NCBI GenBank assembly: GCA_027492035.1 | Contig: JAOZFT010000020.1 | Location: 75,071 to 139,070, forward strand | Length of the DNA: 64,000 nt | Direction: 5' to 3' | Source: Thermoproteota archaeon | GTDB taxonomy: Archaea; Korarchaeota; JAOZGF01; JAOZFZ01 | Shown here: positions 28,536 through 37,478 of the stretch, piece by piece | Position numbering within the stretch: position 1 is the stretch's first letter | Layout of the letters: each line of letters begins with the position of its first letter | The notes under the pieces: model-generated | What the model saw: the letters and a program-made list of their open reading frames with translations, nothing else | What the model was told of the DNA's origin: nothing | The model's database searches: none | Program-made: the position numbers and the translations under genes

Positions 28536-28722
28536 ACTTATTAATTGTAGAGAGGGAGTTGTTTAAATTGTTAAAAAAGAAGTATTTAAGCTTTTCTCAT
28601 TTTTACATGTTTTTTCCAAGAAAAATTTTTTACCAAGAAAAAAAAGATCTAGAAGAACATTTTTTTGCTTGAATGAAAAAGAAAAAACTTAATCAAGAAA
28701 AATTTTTAAGTATAAAAGAAAT

Positions 28723-28734
28723 AAATTTATATAT
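28723..28734 (+). promoter_or_regulatory. TATA box of the CARF-HTH gene
   Basis: AAATTTATATAT, preceded by purine-rich bases like a BRE. Archaeal transcription starts about 25 bases downstream of the TATA centre, near 28755, next to in-frame TTG codons at 28754 and 28766. That fits a leaderless message. Confidence 0.45.
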
Positions 28735-28753
28735 CCAAAAAATTTTCTGGATA

Positions 28754-29542
28754 TTGGCGAAGAAATTGACTAAGCAAGTGTACATGTTTCTTCAGGGGTT
28801 AGAGGAGGAGAGAATTTTAGAAGGTTTTAGGGCTTACCCTTCCAGGAAAGTAATAATTGTGAGAAACAGCAACGTTTCAGACTATAACAGGAAAGTAGAG
28901 ACTGTAATCGACAAGTTAGTGGCGAGGATAAAGGAGAAACTTAGATATGTTGTTTCAGATTTTGAGGAAGTTTATATAAATTTTTTTAATTTCATTGAAG
29001 CCTTTAAAGGGTTGGAAAGGGTTATATTCAGGGAAAAAGTGGAGGGAAGAGAAGTTTATGTCAACATTACAGGCGGAACTCGTTTAGTTGCTTCTGCTGC
29101 CCTTTTAGCATGTTTTTTACATGGCGCTAAACCTATTTATGTCTCCGCCAGTGAATACACAAGGATGGAAGTGATTGCTCAGAAGGCTGGGAAAGTTTTT
29201 GAAATACCTTCCATCCCTTTAGATATTCCCTCCGTTTCTTCTAAATCTAATGAAAAGAAAGCATTGATTCTGAAAACTTTATACTATGAAATGAAGGGGT
29301 ATTCACCTTCCTTGGAGAAGTTAGCTGAAAAAATGGGTGAGGCAGCAACTAAAAGAAACCTGGCCTGGATAAGTTATCACGTAAGGCAATTAGAGCAGAA
29401 AGGGCTGGTTCAAACAAGGTTTTTGGGCAGAAAGTTAGCTGTTAAATTAACCAGTGCAGGGGCTTTTTCAGCAATTGCAGCATTCCCCGATTCGCAACCG
29501 TACCGAACAAAGGAGAAACCGGAACTAAAAGTTCATATTTAG
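28754..29542 (+). CDS. CARF-domain HTH transcriptional regulator (Csa3/DUF6293-like)
   Basis: About 262 residues. The N-terminal Rossmann-like CARF domain ends with the ligand-loop motif VNITGGTRLVASAAL, here around residues 102-115. The C-terminal part (about 168-235) is a winged HTH with SPSLEKLAEKMGE, ISYHVRQLEQKGLV and a wing. CARF proteins bind cyclic oligoadenylates, and Csa3-type members regulate CRISPR genes, but no CRISPR array or cas gene is in the window. It is divergent from nurA-herA. The start is uncertain: ATG 28673 is open but lies upstream of the TATA box; TTG 28754 or 28766 fits the promoter. Confidence 0.8.
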   Translation: MAKKLTKQVYMFLQGLEEERILEGFRAYPSRKVIIVRNSNVSDYNRKVETVIDKLVARIKEKLRYVVSDFEEVYINFFNFIEAFKGLERVIFREKVEGREVYVNITGGTRLVASAALLACFLHGAKPIYVSASEYTRMEVIAQKAGKVFEIPSIPLDIPSVSSKSNEKKALILKTLYYEMKGYSPSLEKLAEKMGEAATKRNLAWISYHVRQLEQKGLVQTRFLGRKLAVKLTSAGAFSAIAAFPDSQPYRTKEKPELKVHI

Positions 29543-29555
29543 CTTCTAAAATTTT

Positions 29556-30860
29556 TTAAATGAAGTCGTATTTCTTGCTTTCCTCAACTTTTCCAGCGGC
29601 TTTGATAAGGTCCTCAAAGCTTATTTTCCATTCTCCATCTTTATAAATTTCATATAGTAACACATTGTTCCAGATTTTTTTGTGGGTGCCGAAATATATG
29701 TTACCTGCCTTAATTATTCCTGTTTCAGCCAGTTGATAAACGAAGTCATGAAAAACACTTAAGTCGTAAACTGGTAAGAAAATTAGGAAGAAAAGCCTGT
29801 TTTCATTTTTCACCTTGTCACAAACTGTTCTGTACGGTACTTCCTTTAAAGCATTCAGGAACTTAAGGAGGAAGTTTTCGTTTGAGAAAACAAAATTAAC
29901 CATTAGTAGCAAAGTTTGTTTTGCAGAGTAGGGGAAAATGTAAGGGTGGAACTTCCTTATAATCTTTTCCTCTAAATATGTTTTATACCTCTTAGATAAC
30001 CATGGAAGAAAATTTGTCGGTTCCTCCTTAAAGAGCCTTCCCATTTTTTCAGCTATGTCAACAAATTTTTCTCGTGCATTAAGTTCAAGTCTTGAAATAA
30101 AGAAGAGATCCTTTAGGTTGAATTTAAAAAGTTCTTTCTTTCCTTCATCTATTTTGAAAGGTTCAATTTCATCGATTTTCATAATTAGATCTAACCAGTT
30201 AAAAACGTTCCCACCTATTCTTGTACGTTCTTTCAGGTAATAATTTAAGTTTATGTCAGGGTAGATTGGTTGATGGAGAGTGTAAAAATCAAATTCTTCA
30301 ATAAAAGAGTTTTCTTTGAGGTATTTCAGGTACTTAATCAATTCATATTTCTTTTTTTCGGGGATACTGTACCTTACGTATCCTCCTCTACCGTTTAAGC
30401 CGTCGATTACAGCTAAAAGACGCCAGAAAGGGAGTGGTGTAAGCAGTTCTTCAGTAACGAGTTGTTTACTTAAATTTATTTTTGTTAAAACCCCCAAATG
30501 TTCTAGACCTAGTCTAGTTAAATCAAAAACAGCCTTGAAACCTACAAGTTTTTCACTGTCAAACCTCCTAACCCTATAATTAACTGTTTGTTGAGGTTTA
30601 CCAAGTTTCTCAGCCACAACCGTAAGGTTTCTAGGGCCTGATTTCAACATCTCCGAAATAATCTGTAAATCAAAAGAGTCAAGCTTATCATGAGTGCCGA
30701 AATAATGCTCTAATGTGTAAGGAGGAGCAATTACTTCGTAAGGAGGCAAATTAAGACACCATCTCCCTCTTTCTCCTAAATACTTTAAAAACACCTCTAC
30801 ACCAAATAAGGCATTAACCTTATATAAACTAAACAATTTTTGAATGATAAACTTTTCCAA
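29556..30860 (-). CDS. HTH protein with an Lrp-like N-terminal part, function unknown
   Basis: A 434-residue protein. Residues about 58-115 form an HTH resembling Lrp/AsnC or other winged domains (DLQIISEMLKSGPRNLTVVA, then KPQQTVNYRVRRF). The rest is a long conserved-looking region with a possible second HTH around 265-300 and no catalytic motif I recognise. Proteins of this size with an N-terminal HTH and a long effector part occur in uncultured archaea. The start is TTG. It converges with the CARF gene with a 13 bp gap. Confidence 0.6.
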   Translation of the reverse strand: MEKFIIQKLFSLYKVNALFGVEVFLKYLGERGRWCLNLPPYEVIAPPYTLEHYFGTHDKLDSFDLQIISEMLKSGPRNLTVVAEKLGKPQQTVNYRVRRFDSEKLVGFKAVFDLTRLGLEHLGVLTKINLSKQLVTEELLTPLPFWRLLAVIDGLNGRGGYVRYSIPEKKKYELIKYLKYLKENSFIEEFDFYTLHQPIYPDINLNYYLKERTRIGGNVFNWLDLIMKIDEIEPFKIDEGKKELFKFNLKDLFFISRLELNAREKFVDIAEKMGRLFKEEPTNFLPWLSKRYKTYLEEKIIRKFHPYIFPYSAKQTLLLMVNFVFSNENFLLKFLNALKEVPYRTVCDKVKNENRLFFLIFLPVYDLSVFHDFVYQLAETGIIKAGNIYFGTHKKIWNNVLLYEIYKDGEWKISFEDLIKAAGKVEESKKYDFI

Positions 30861-31070
30861 TTAATTCATTATAAGTAAACTTATTTTACATATTAGTATC
30901 TATTTCTTTTTAAATTCAATGATTTTATCACATGTTATGCAATCAATGTTGTAAAGTTTTGAGGTAACTGTTAAGGTAAAAGAAAAATTTCCACGAAGGC
31001 TTTTTCAGAGCATAGACTTTTTTGCTAAACCTTTTACTGGTTAATTTCTCCGTTCATGTAAGAATTATTT

Positions 31071-31943
31071 TTAACTTTCCCCTTCTACTTTCTCAATTAT
31101 TTTATCAACTATTTCATTGAAGCTTTTTGTGGCTTCTGAGTCAGGATCCTCTACAATGAATGGTACACCGGAGTCTGAACACTGAGATATTCTAGGGTCT
31201 AAAGGAATGCTTCCCAGGAACGGTACTTTAAGTTCTTCGGCTATCTTCCTTCCCCCACCTGAACCAAAAATGTCGTATTTAGAACCGCATTTCGGACAAA
31301 TGAACCCAGCCATGTTCTCTATTACGCCAATCACTGATAAATTCAGTCTCTTAGTGAACCCTATAGATCTTTTAACCACTACTTGGGAAACCTCAGAGGG
31401 AATTGTTACAATTATAACCCCATCTAACCCATGGATTAACTGAGCGATGCTGAGGGGCTCATCGCCAGTACCTGGCGGCAAATCTATCAATAAGTAATCC
31501 AGTGAGCCCCACACAATTTGTGAAAGAAGCTGTCGCAGCGCATTCATTTTCAGGGGGCCTCTCCAAATGAGAGGGGTTTCATCTTGGGGTAAAAGGAAAT
31601 CAAAAGAAACAATTTTCATGTTCAACGGCCCTATCACAGGAAAAATGCCTGTAGGACCTGAACTTAACATGTTCCCTCTCACCCCTAAAATTTTAGGAAT
31701 TGAAGGGCCATGGAAGTCTGCATCCAATATACCTATGAACCTGGCATGTGAAGCAAGTGCTGTTGCTAAATTGGCTGTCACTACGCTTTTACCTACGCCT
31801 CCCTTACCACTTAAAACAGCTATTTTATGTTTCACTTTAGCTAGTTTAGTTTTAATTTTTTCTTTTTCTTCAGTTATCGTTTTAATCTCCATAATTTTCT
31901 CTTTCCGCCCTGAATCTAGGCTACTTCCCTTTTCATGTTCCAT
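31071..31943 (-). CDS. mrp: Mrp/ApbC/NBP35-type Fe-S cluster carrier ATPase
   Basis: A 290-residue ParA-like ATPase. The deviant Walker A is SGKGGVGKS, followed by DADFHGPSIPKILG, LIDLPPGTGDEPLS and a C-terminal CPKCG pair that binds a bridging 4Fe-4S cluster between subunits. It loads Fe-S clusters onto target proteins, of which this window has many. ATG start with GAGGAAAT upstream. Monocistronic. Confidence 0.93.
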   Translation of the reverse strand: MEHEKGSSLDSGRKEKIMEIKTITEEKEKIKTKLAKVKHKIAVLSGKGGVGKSVVTANLATALASHARFIGILDADFHGPSIPKILGVRGNMLSSGPTGIFPVIGPLNMKIVSFDFLLPQDETPLIWRGPLKMNALRQLLSQIVWGSLDYLLIDLPPGTGDEPLSIAQLIHGLDGVIIVTIPSEVSQVVVKRSIGFTKRLNLSVIGVIENMAGFICPKCGSKYDIFGSGGGRKIAEELKVPFLGSIPLDPRISQCSDSGVPFIVEDPDSEATKSFNEIVDKIIEKVEGES

Positions 31944-32639
31944 ATTTCCTCACTTCTCTCCTTTTTAGGAATTGTTAAATATTAACTGTTTATAAGTTTA
32001 AAAAAGTAACCTTTTTTATCATGGAAATAAAAATTTATTTTTTGAAAACTTAAACGTTAAGTCCACTTCCTTATTAAAAACCATCACTTCACCTGATTCA
32101 TTGATGTTTCAACATAACTTTCACTGTTCTTTTTTCAAAAGTTTCAGCTGTTAACACTCCCCTACAGCCTAAAATGGATCAAGTATAAATTTTAGCAGAT
32201 ATCAAAGAAATCTTAAAGGTAAGAAATAGAGTCCAAATAAGACACAAGCCAACCGTAAATTCATAAGGGATAGCAAAGTCACAGTTGAATTTTAGAAAAA
32301 GCTGAAGCAATATAGGATAACAGGGATCATGTGGATAAGGATTGTTATTACCCATTTTTAAGACTTTACGTAAATGTCGAAAGAATAGAACTAAACAAAA
32401 GAAGGAGTAACTTATTAACAGGTACAGCAATGTTTCTAGCTGGAAACTTTTAAAATTTTCTTTTGTTTTTAAAAAGATAAAATATTTAAATATAGAGAAA
32501 AATGGGTTGGTGGCGAAAATCTTGAAGAAAACACCTGCAAGGTAACAAGGCAATATGTTTTTTGTTGAAGACATTCTGCTTCTTTAGAAAAATGAAGCTG
32601 AGTTTCTTCATAAGTTAAAAAACTTGTCAGGGGGTTGAA
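31944..32639. other. 700 bp gap between divergent genes
   Basis: The only long frame is on the minus strand (32179-32574, 131 codons). It is hydrophobic and Phe/Leu/Lys rich, as A+T rich noncoding DNA often is, and has only a weak AAAGAAG before its ATG. It could be a small membrane protein but nothing supports that beyond length. A TATA-like run sits near 32478-32490. Confidence 0.35.
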
Positions 32640-33542
32640 TTGGGTTACTTTTTTGATGAAGGATGGTTGAACAAAGAAATTCTGATGTTAAGTGTAGACG
32701 GTTGGGGTAGGGAGAAGTTTAATTCAGCTTTCATAATTAGGGGGGAGAGTGTTGCAGTTATTGAGCCGGGACACCGTGTATCGGCGGAAATTATTTTACA
32801 GGGATTAAAAAGGTTTGGAGTGCCTTTTAAGAGCGTGAAATACATATTTGTAACTCATAGGCATCTTGACCATTTAGCCGGCGGTCCCTTACTTCTTAAG
32901 AACCTCCCAAACAGTGTTTTAGCTGCGCACAAATATTCAATAGAAACATTAAAGAACCCATCCAAAATGAATGAGGCTGCTAAAAAAATTTTTGGTAAAT
33001 ATGCTGGGTTGATAGAGGAAGTTAATGATGAAAACAGACTTGTTGCTTTAAGTGAGGGTGACACGGTCAAATTTGGCGGAGGCTTAGAAATAGAGGCTTT
33101 AGCTACACCTGGCCACACTTCAGGCCATTTATCTTTCTATGAAAGAAAAAATAGGTTTGTTTTCACAGGTGATGCTGCAGGGATCCTCTGCAGCCCCAAC
33201 CCTGTTATTTTACCCACTGCTTTTCACCCCAGTTTCAAGTACTTAAATTATGTGAGTTCAATAAAGAAAATATTGAAGTATAAACCTGAAATAGTTGGTT
33301 TCGCTCATTACGGTGCAGTTGAGGGAAGTGATGCATTAAAAACTTTGGAAGTTAGTTTAAAAACCATTGAGGACTGGGTTAAAACAGCTAAGAAATGTTT
33401 AGGGGGAGAAATACATAAAAAATTAGTTGAAAAGATACGGAAGAGGTACAGCTTTTATTTGGAAGGGTTTCCGTTACCTGTAAAAAATTTCTTTTATGAA
33501 ATGTTCGCTGCAGGCTTAGAAGACGCTATAAAGAGATATTGA
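32640..33542 (+). CDS. Metallo-beta-lactamase fold hydrolase
   Basis: A 300-residue MBL protein with the full metal site: VTHRHLDHLAG (HxHxDH), ATPGHTSGH, TGDAAG and a final FAHYGA. A helical C-terminal part of about 80 residues follows. The family ranges from thioesterases to glyoxalase II-like enzymes; the substrate is not evident. The start is TTG, after a run of G bases in GTCAGGGGGTTGAAT. Confidence 0.85.
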   Translation: MGYFFDEGWLNKEILMLSVDGWGREKFNSAFIIRGESVAVIEPGHRVSAEIILQGLKRFGVPFKSVKYIFVTHRHLDHLAGGPLLLKNLPNSVLAAHKYSIETLKNPSKMNEAAKKIFGKYAGLIEEVNDENRLVALSEGDTVKFGGGLEIEALATPGHTSGHLSFYERKNRFVFTGDAAGILCSPNPVILPTAFHPSFKYLNYVSSIKKILKYKPEIVGFAHYGAVEGSDALKTLEVSLKTIEDWVKTAKKCLGGEIHKKLVEKIRKRYSFYLEGFPLPVKNFFYEMFAAGLEDAIKRY

Positions 33543-33668
33543 AGGCAGTTCTAAATTTATTCTTTCTTATTTTTGCGGAAAAAGGGAAAATGACTTGTTT
33601 TATGTTTAAACTGATGTGTTACGCCTTGCCTTTTTCCCCCATTAATTTTCTTCCCTTTTCCTGGAAAG

Positions 33669-33691
33669 GCAAAGCCCCATGTCGGGGTTGC
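33669..33691 (+). ncRNA. GC-rich hairpin in the leader of the PPC-domain gene
   Basis: GCAA and TTGC, and CCCC and GGGG, pair around the loop ATGTC with a two-base bulge. It lies 78 bases upstream of the next start in A+T rich DNA. It could be a leader structure or a structured RNA segment. No known class is recognised. Confidence 0.3.
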
Positions 33692-33768
33692 ACATTAATT
33701 TTTAAAAACTTCCTTTGTTTTCTAAGAAAGGGAGTAAAGGAAATAAGTAAATATTGCAGGTGGTTAAG

Positions 33769-34191
33769 GTGCAAAGTAAGGAAGAGCAAAACCTAATTTT
33801 TGTTAGGTTATTTCCGGGTGAAGATATTTATGAAGAGTTGGAAAAGGTTTGTAAGAAACATAATGTTGAAACAGCTGTTGTTTTATCTGGCTTGGGGCAA
33901 CTGAAACAGTTTGAACTTGGTTACTTCAAAGAAAAAGGAAATTATACGCCTCAAAAATTTGATGAACCCCATGAACTCCTTTCCTTAACAGGCAACGTTT
34001 CTAAACAAGACGGGGAATACGTTTTCCATCTGCATGCAGCTTTGGGCAACCAAGAAAAAAAGGTTGTTGGGGGACATTTAATCAGAGGCAGGGTAAGTGT
34101 AACGAATGAAATTGTGTTGTTGAAGACAAGTTTGAAAGTTAAGAGAAGAGTAACAGAAACTACAGGCTTAAACGAGTTGTTTCTTGAATAA
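33769..34191 (+). CDS. PPC/DUF296-domain protein
   Basis: About 140 residues spanning one PPC domain: FVRLFPGEDIYEELEKVCKK, VVLSGLGQLK, the His-containing FHLHAALGNQ and VVGGHLIRG. In prokaryotes these proteins form trimers and bind small ligands or DNA; the function is unclear. I favour GTG 33769 after GGTGG; TTG 33754 is the longest option. Confidence 0.75.
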   Translation: MQSKEEQNLIFVRLFPGEDIYEELEKVCKKHNVETAVVLSGLGQLKQFELGYFKEKGNYTPQKFDEPHELLSLTGNVSKQDGEYVFHLHAALGNQEKKVVGGHLIRGRVSVTNEIVLLKTSLKVKRRVTETTGLNELFLE

Positions 34192-34604
34192 CTTTATAAG
34201 AATACCTTCTGAACACCCTTTGTTAATAACCTACTCCAGTAGTAAATTTCTTAGTTTAAAAGCCAAACAGCTGAATCTTCTCAAAAGCTTTATAGCAACT
34301 AAATTCTCAACCAATTTATCAAAAATTTGGTTTACTCTAAAGCCTATAGTGGCTGTGACGTCGTTATTAACACAATAAGTTTTTGATGCGTATATAGGCT
34401 TCTTTTATCTTTAAAAAGGGAACATTTACAGAAGTAAAAGTGGAAGGATGTTTAGTTTTTGTTAAAGAGGAAATTAACATTAAATTATCTTTCCTCTTTA
34501 GTTAGGTAATGAAGTTAAATGTTTAGGTAAGGATAAATGGAAACCTATGTTTTGAAGCTTTTCTTTAAGGAGGAAATTAAAAGTTTTCTTCTAGAGTATG
34601 GCGG
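34192..34604. other. Gap between convergent genes
   Basis: Short coding-like shreds (such as TFTEVKVEGCLVFVKEE around 34420-34480) are interrupted by stops. No intact gene, RNA or repeat is evident. Confidence 0.35.
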
Positions 34605-37025
34605 TTAAAGGATTTTTTCGCAGACAGGATGGTTTCTTCCTTCATCAACTTTAACTTCTATTTCATCTGTAACCAAAGTCTCCTTTAAATCCTGTAAACA
34701 GTTTTTCATCATGTGGAAGTGTTTTTTAGGTGTGGAAATAATTACTTTTTTGAGTGGATGTTTAAGTTTAAGGTTGTTTTTTGCTTTGTATTTTCTGACG
34801 GTTGAAACTATGTCCATGATTCCTTTCCAAGTTTCTTCTAACTCTTTGTTTATTAGGGAAATGTCTTGTTCAGGCCACTTTTCTGCATGTACGCTGTCTT
34901 CTTTCTTCCCTGGCAAGTATTGATGGAGTTCTTCACTGAAAAAGGGAGTTATTGGCGCCATCATTTTGGTAAATGTTGAAATTGATTTTTGCAGGGTGTA
35001 AACTGCTGATTTTTTCAGTTGTTCCTTTTTTGAGTAAACTCTCCATTTGACGAGTTCGATGTAGTAGTCACAGAATTCTTCCCAAATGAATTTCCTTAGG
35101 ATCCGCAGCACATTATCAAACCTGTATTTTTCATATTCCCATGTCACTTGGGAAATTATGGTTTGTAATCTTGCAAGGAAACATTTATCTATGGTTTCAA
35201 GCTTATCTGCCCCTATTTCTCGTTGGTTTTTAAGGGTTTCAAGGTGAGGATGGACGAACCTGAATGCATTCCAGAATTTTTGGAGGAAATCGCTTGCGTA
35301 TTTTATGTCTTTCCATTTGAAGGGGAAGTCAGAGCCTATTGTGAAGGATAGCAAGGTTTGTCTAAGTGAGTCTGCACCGTACTTACCAACCACTTCCTCA
35401 GGCATTATGACATTGCCTAAACTGCTTGACATGGCTTTACCGTCTGGGCCGAAAATCATTCCGTTTATTAACAACTCCTTGAAAGGAAGTTTACCTGTCA
35501 AGGAAAGAGATCTGAAAATCGTGTAAAAGGCCCAGGTCCTTATGATTTCAGAACCCTGCTGCCTTAAAGTTGAGGGGTAAGTTTTCTCAAAAAGATCTCT
35601 TTTATCAGGCCAACCGCTAATCACTAACGGAGTTATTGAACTGTCAACCCAGCAGTCACAAACATCCGTCACCCCTTCTATCTCTTCTGAACCGCACCTT
35701 GGGCACTTATCAACAGGGGACGGTTGAACAGCAGGGTACACAGGCAAATCCTCTTTCCTAGCTGGAATCAAGTAATTGCATTTATTACACACCCAGAAGG
35801 GGATAGGTGTACCGAAAGTTCTTTGACGAGAAATCACCCAATCCCACTCTATACTGTCAACCCAACCGAAAAGTTTGTTCAATGATTCTTTAGGCACCCA
35901 CCTCATTTTAGAAGACTCTTCCTTTATTTTTTCCTTGTAAGGTTGAGTTTTTATGAAGAACTGCCACGTTAAAAGAAACTCGACAGGTTTTTGGCAAGTT
36001 GACCTTTCCTTATGAACCAAGACACTGTGTGGAATCCTCTCCCGCTTCAGAAGCAAATCCTCCTTCTCCAAATCCTTAACCATTTTTTCTCTAGCTTCAG
36101 GGATCCTCAATCCATCATATCTGCCACTATTAATCAATTCCCCCCGTTCATTAACAGCCTGAATTATAGGGAGGCTGTGCCTTTTAACCCACTTTATATC
36201 TTGCTCGTCTCCAAACGTGCAAATCATAACTACACCGCTTCCGAAGTCCATGTCCACTTCTTTATCTGTTAAAACAGGTACTTCACGTTTAAACAAGGGA
36301 ACTTCAGCTTTTTTACCATGTAAATGAATGTATCTTTCATCTTGAGGGTGGACAGCTACTGCCACACAGGCATGAAGAAGCTCAGGCCGAGTTGTTGCAA
36401 CGGTTACAGGCTCCCCCTCAACCTTAAAAACTATGTAGTTCAAGAAACCCTCTTCTTGAACATAGCCTATTTCAGCCTGCGCTAAAGCTGTTTTGCAGTA
36501 GGGACACCAATGAACAGGATGTTTCCCCCTGTAAAGCAAGCCCTTCTCAAACATTTCAATCAAAGAAAGTTGAACCTTCCTGTGGTAGCTGGGGTCCATT
36601 GTTTTATATTCAAAACTCCAGTCAGGTATGTAACCTAACCTATGCATGGCGTCTTTCATTTTCTTAATTGCTTTTGCTGTCCAATCCTTGCAGGCCTCCA
36701 AGAAAGAATCCATGTCTTTTGGTTTATACTCTCTCTCCACCTTTAATTCAGTAGGTAGCCCCTGTGTATCCCAGCCTTGGGGCAGTAGGACATTGAACCC
36801 TTTCATTCTTTTGTAACGGGCTACTGTATCGCTGATTATGCAGGCGTAGGACCTTCCTATGTGCAGTTCACCGCTTGTGAAGGGGGGTGGTGTATCAATC
36901 ACAAAAACTTCTTTGCTGTTTTCTCTTGAAAATTTGTAAAGGTCCATTTCCTTCCATTTTTCAACCCATTTAGGTTCCTCCTTAACAGGGTTGTAATGCT
37001 TCGGAAGCTTCTTCGCCTCAGTCAT
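34605..37025 (-). CDS. valS: Valyl-tRNA synthetase
   Basis: An 806-residue class I synthetase of archaeal type. The HIGH box is in TSGELHIGRSY (about 50-60), and the KMSKS box appears as GKAMSSSLGN. The editing domain is recognisable by TVATTRPELL and GSGVVMICTFGD. A zinc-ribbon-like pair, CNKCNYLIP and CPRCGSEEI, lies in the central part. The C-terminal anticodon-binding region includes KLKHPL. ATG start. Single gene. Confidence 0.96.
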   Translation of the reverse strand: MTEAKKLPKHYNPVKEEPKWVEKWKEMDLYKFSRENSKEVFVIDTPPPFTSGELHIGRSYACIISDTVARYKRMKGFNVLLPQGWDTQGLPTELKVEREYKPKDMDSFLEACKDWTAKAIKKMKDAMHRLGYIPDWSFEYKTMDPSYHRKVQLSLIEMFEKGLLYRGKHPVHWCPYCKTALAQAEIGYVQEEGFLNYIVFKVEGEPVTVATTRPELLHACVAVAVHPQDERYIHLHGKKAEVPLFKREVPVLTDKEVDMDFGSGVVMICTFGDEQDIKWVKRHSLPIIQAVNERGELINSGRYDGLRIPEAREKMVKDLEKEDLLLKRERIPHSVLVHKERSTCQKPVEFLLTWQFFIKTQPYKEKIKEESSKMRWVPKESLNKLFGWVDSIEWDWVISRQRTFGTPIPFWVCNKCNYLIPARKEDLPVYPAVQPSPVDKCPRCGSEEIEGVTDVCDCWVDSSITPLVISGWPDKRDLFEKTYPSTLRQQGSEIIRTWAFYTIFRSLSLTGKLPFKELLINGMIFGPDGKAMSSSLGNVIMPEEVVGKYGADSLRQTLLSFTIGSDFPFKWKDIKYASDFLQKFWNAFRFVHPHLETLKNQREIGADKLETIDKCFLARLQTIISQVTWEYEKYRFDNVLRILRKFIWEEFCDYYIELVKWRVYSKKEQLKKSAVYTLQKSISTFTKMMAPITPFFSEELHQYLPGKKEDSVHAEKWPEQDISLINKELEETWKGIMDIVSTVRKYKAKNNLKLKHPLKKVIISTPKKHFHMMKNCLQDLKETLVTDEIEVKVDEGRNHPVCEKIL

Positions 37026-37065
37026 AACGTTTCCCTTCTCCTAACCTTTCTTGAAAATACTTAAA

Positions 37066-37104
37066 TGTTTAAAGTCTAAACGTTTAAAAGTTTAAGGTTT
37101 AAAC
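37066..37104. repeat. Cluster of TTTAAA/GTTTAAAC-like repeats upstream of valS
   Basis: Within 39 bases there are five overlapping TTTAAA-type elements, including AAACGTTTAAAAGTTTAAGG and GTTTAAAC. They lie about 40 bp before the valS start, so promoter or operator duty is possible; the low-complexity composition limits confidence. Confidence 0.35.
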
Positions 37105-37478
37105 TCATGGATCCTTTATTCAGCACTTAACATTCAACCCTTGCTCAGCACTTGATCAATGCCTCAAATTTTTGTCTAACCCCTTTTATTTAAAAACATT
37201 CCCCTTTAATTTCAATCAAGAAATCGTCTTCCTCCATAATCTTTAGGTTCCTGCAACTTTTTGTAAAATAGGAAACAAGAATAATTTGAGTAATAAAGTA
37301 TTGTTGAAGGAGGGTTTTTCAAGGTTTTCTCAGTTTTCTTTGACGTGTGAGAAAGTGATGTAACTAATTTTTTGTGGCGGATTTGTGGCTTTGGTAAAGG
37401 TTAAATTTAAGTTTTAAAAGGTTTCTTGTTCGATAGAGGAGCTTTATGTAATAGTTTATGGAGTGGTGGAGGTGACGT
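37105..37478. other. Divergent intergenic region valS / MBL gene
   Basis: Noncoding. An imperfect repeat of CAGCACTT occurs at about 37120 and 37147. From 37320 on the DNA becomes G/T rich and leads into the GTG start of the MBL gene. No RNA gene is visible. Confidence 0.35.

Noticed and set aside
28487-28672. 61-codon frame ending directly before the first ATG of the CARF gene.
   Set aside because: It overlaps the nurA start and promoter region and has a Phe/Lys-rich, low-complexity product.
32179-32574. 131-codon hydrophobic frame on the minus strand.
   Set aside because: Composition is that of A+T rich noncoding DNA, the ribosome site is weak and no motif is present; kept only as a note in the gap entry.
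33539-33796. 85-codon frame between the MBL and PPC genes.
   Set aside because: It overlaps both neighbours, has no ribosome site and contains the hairpin region; likely chance.
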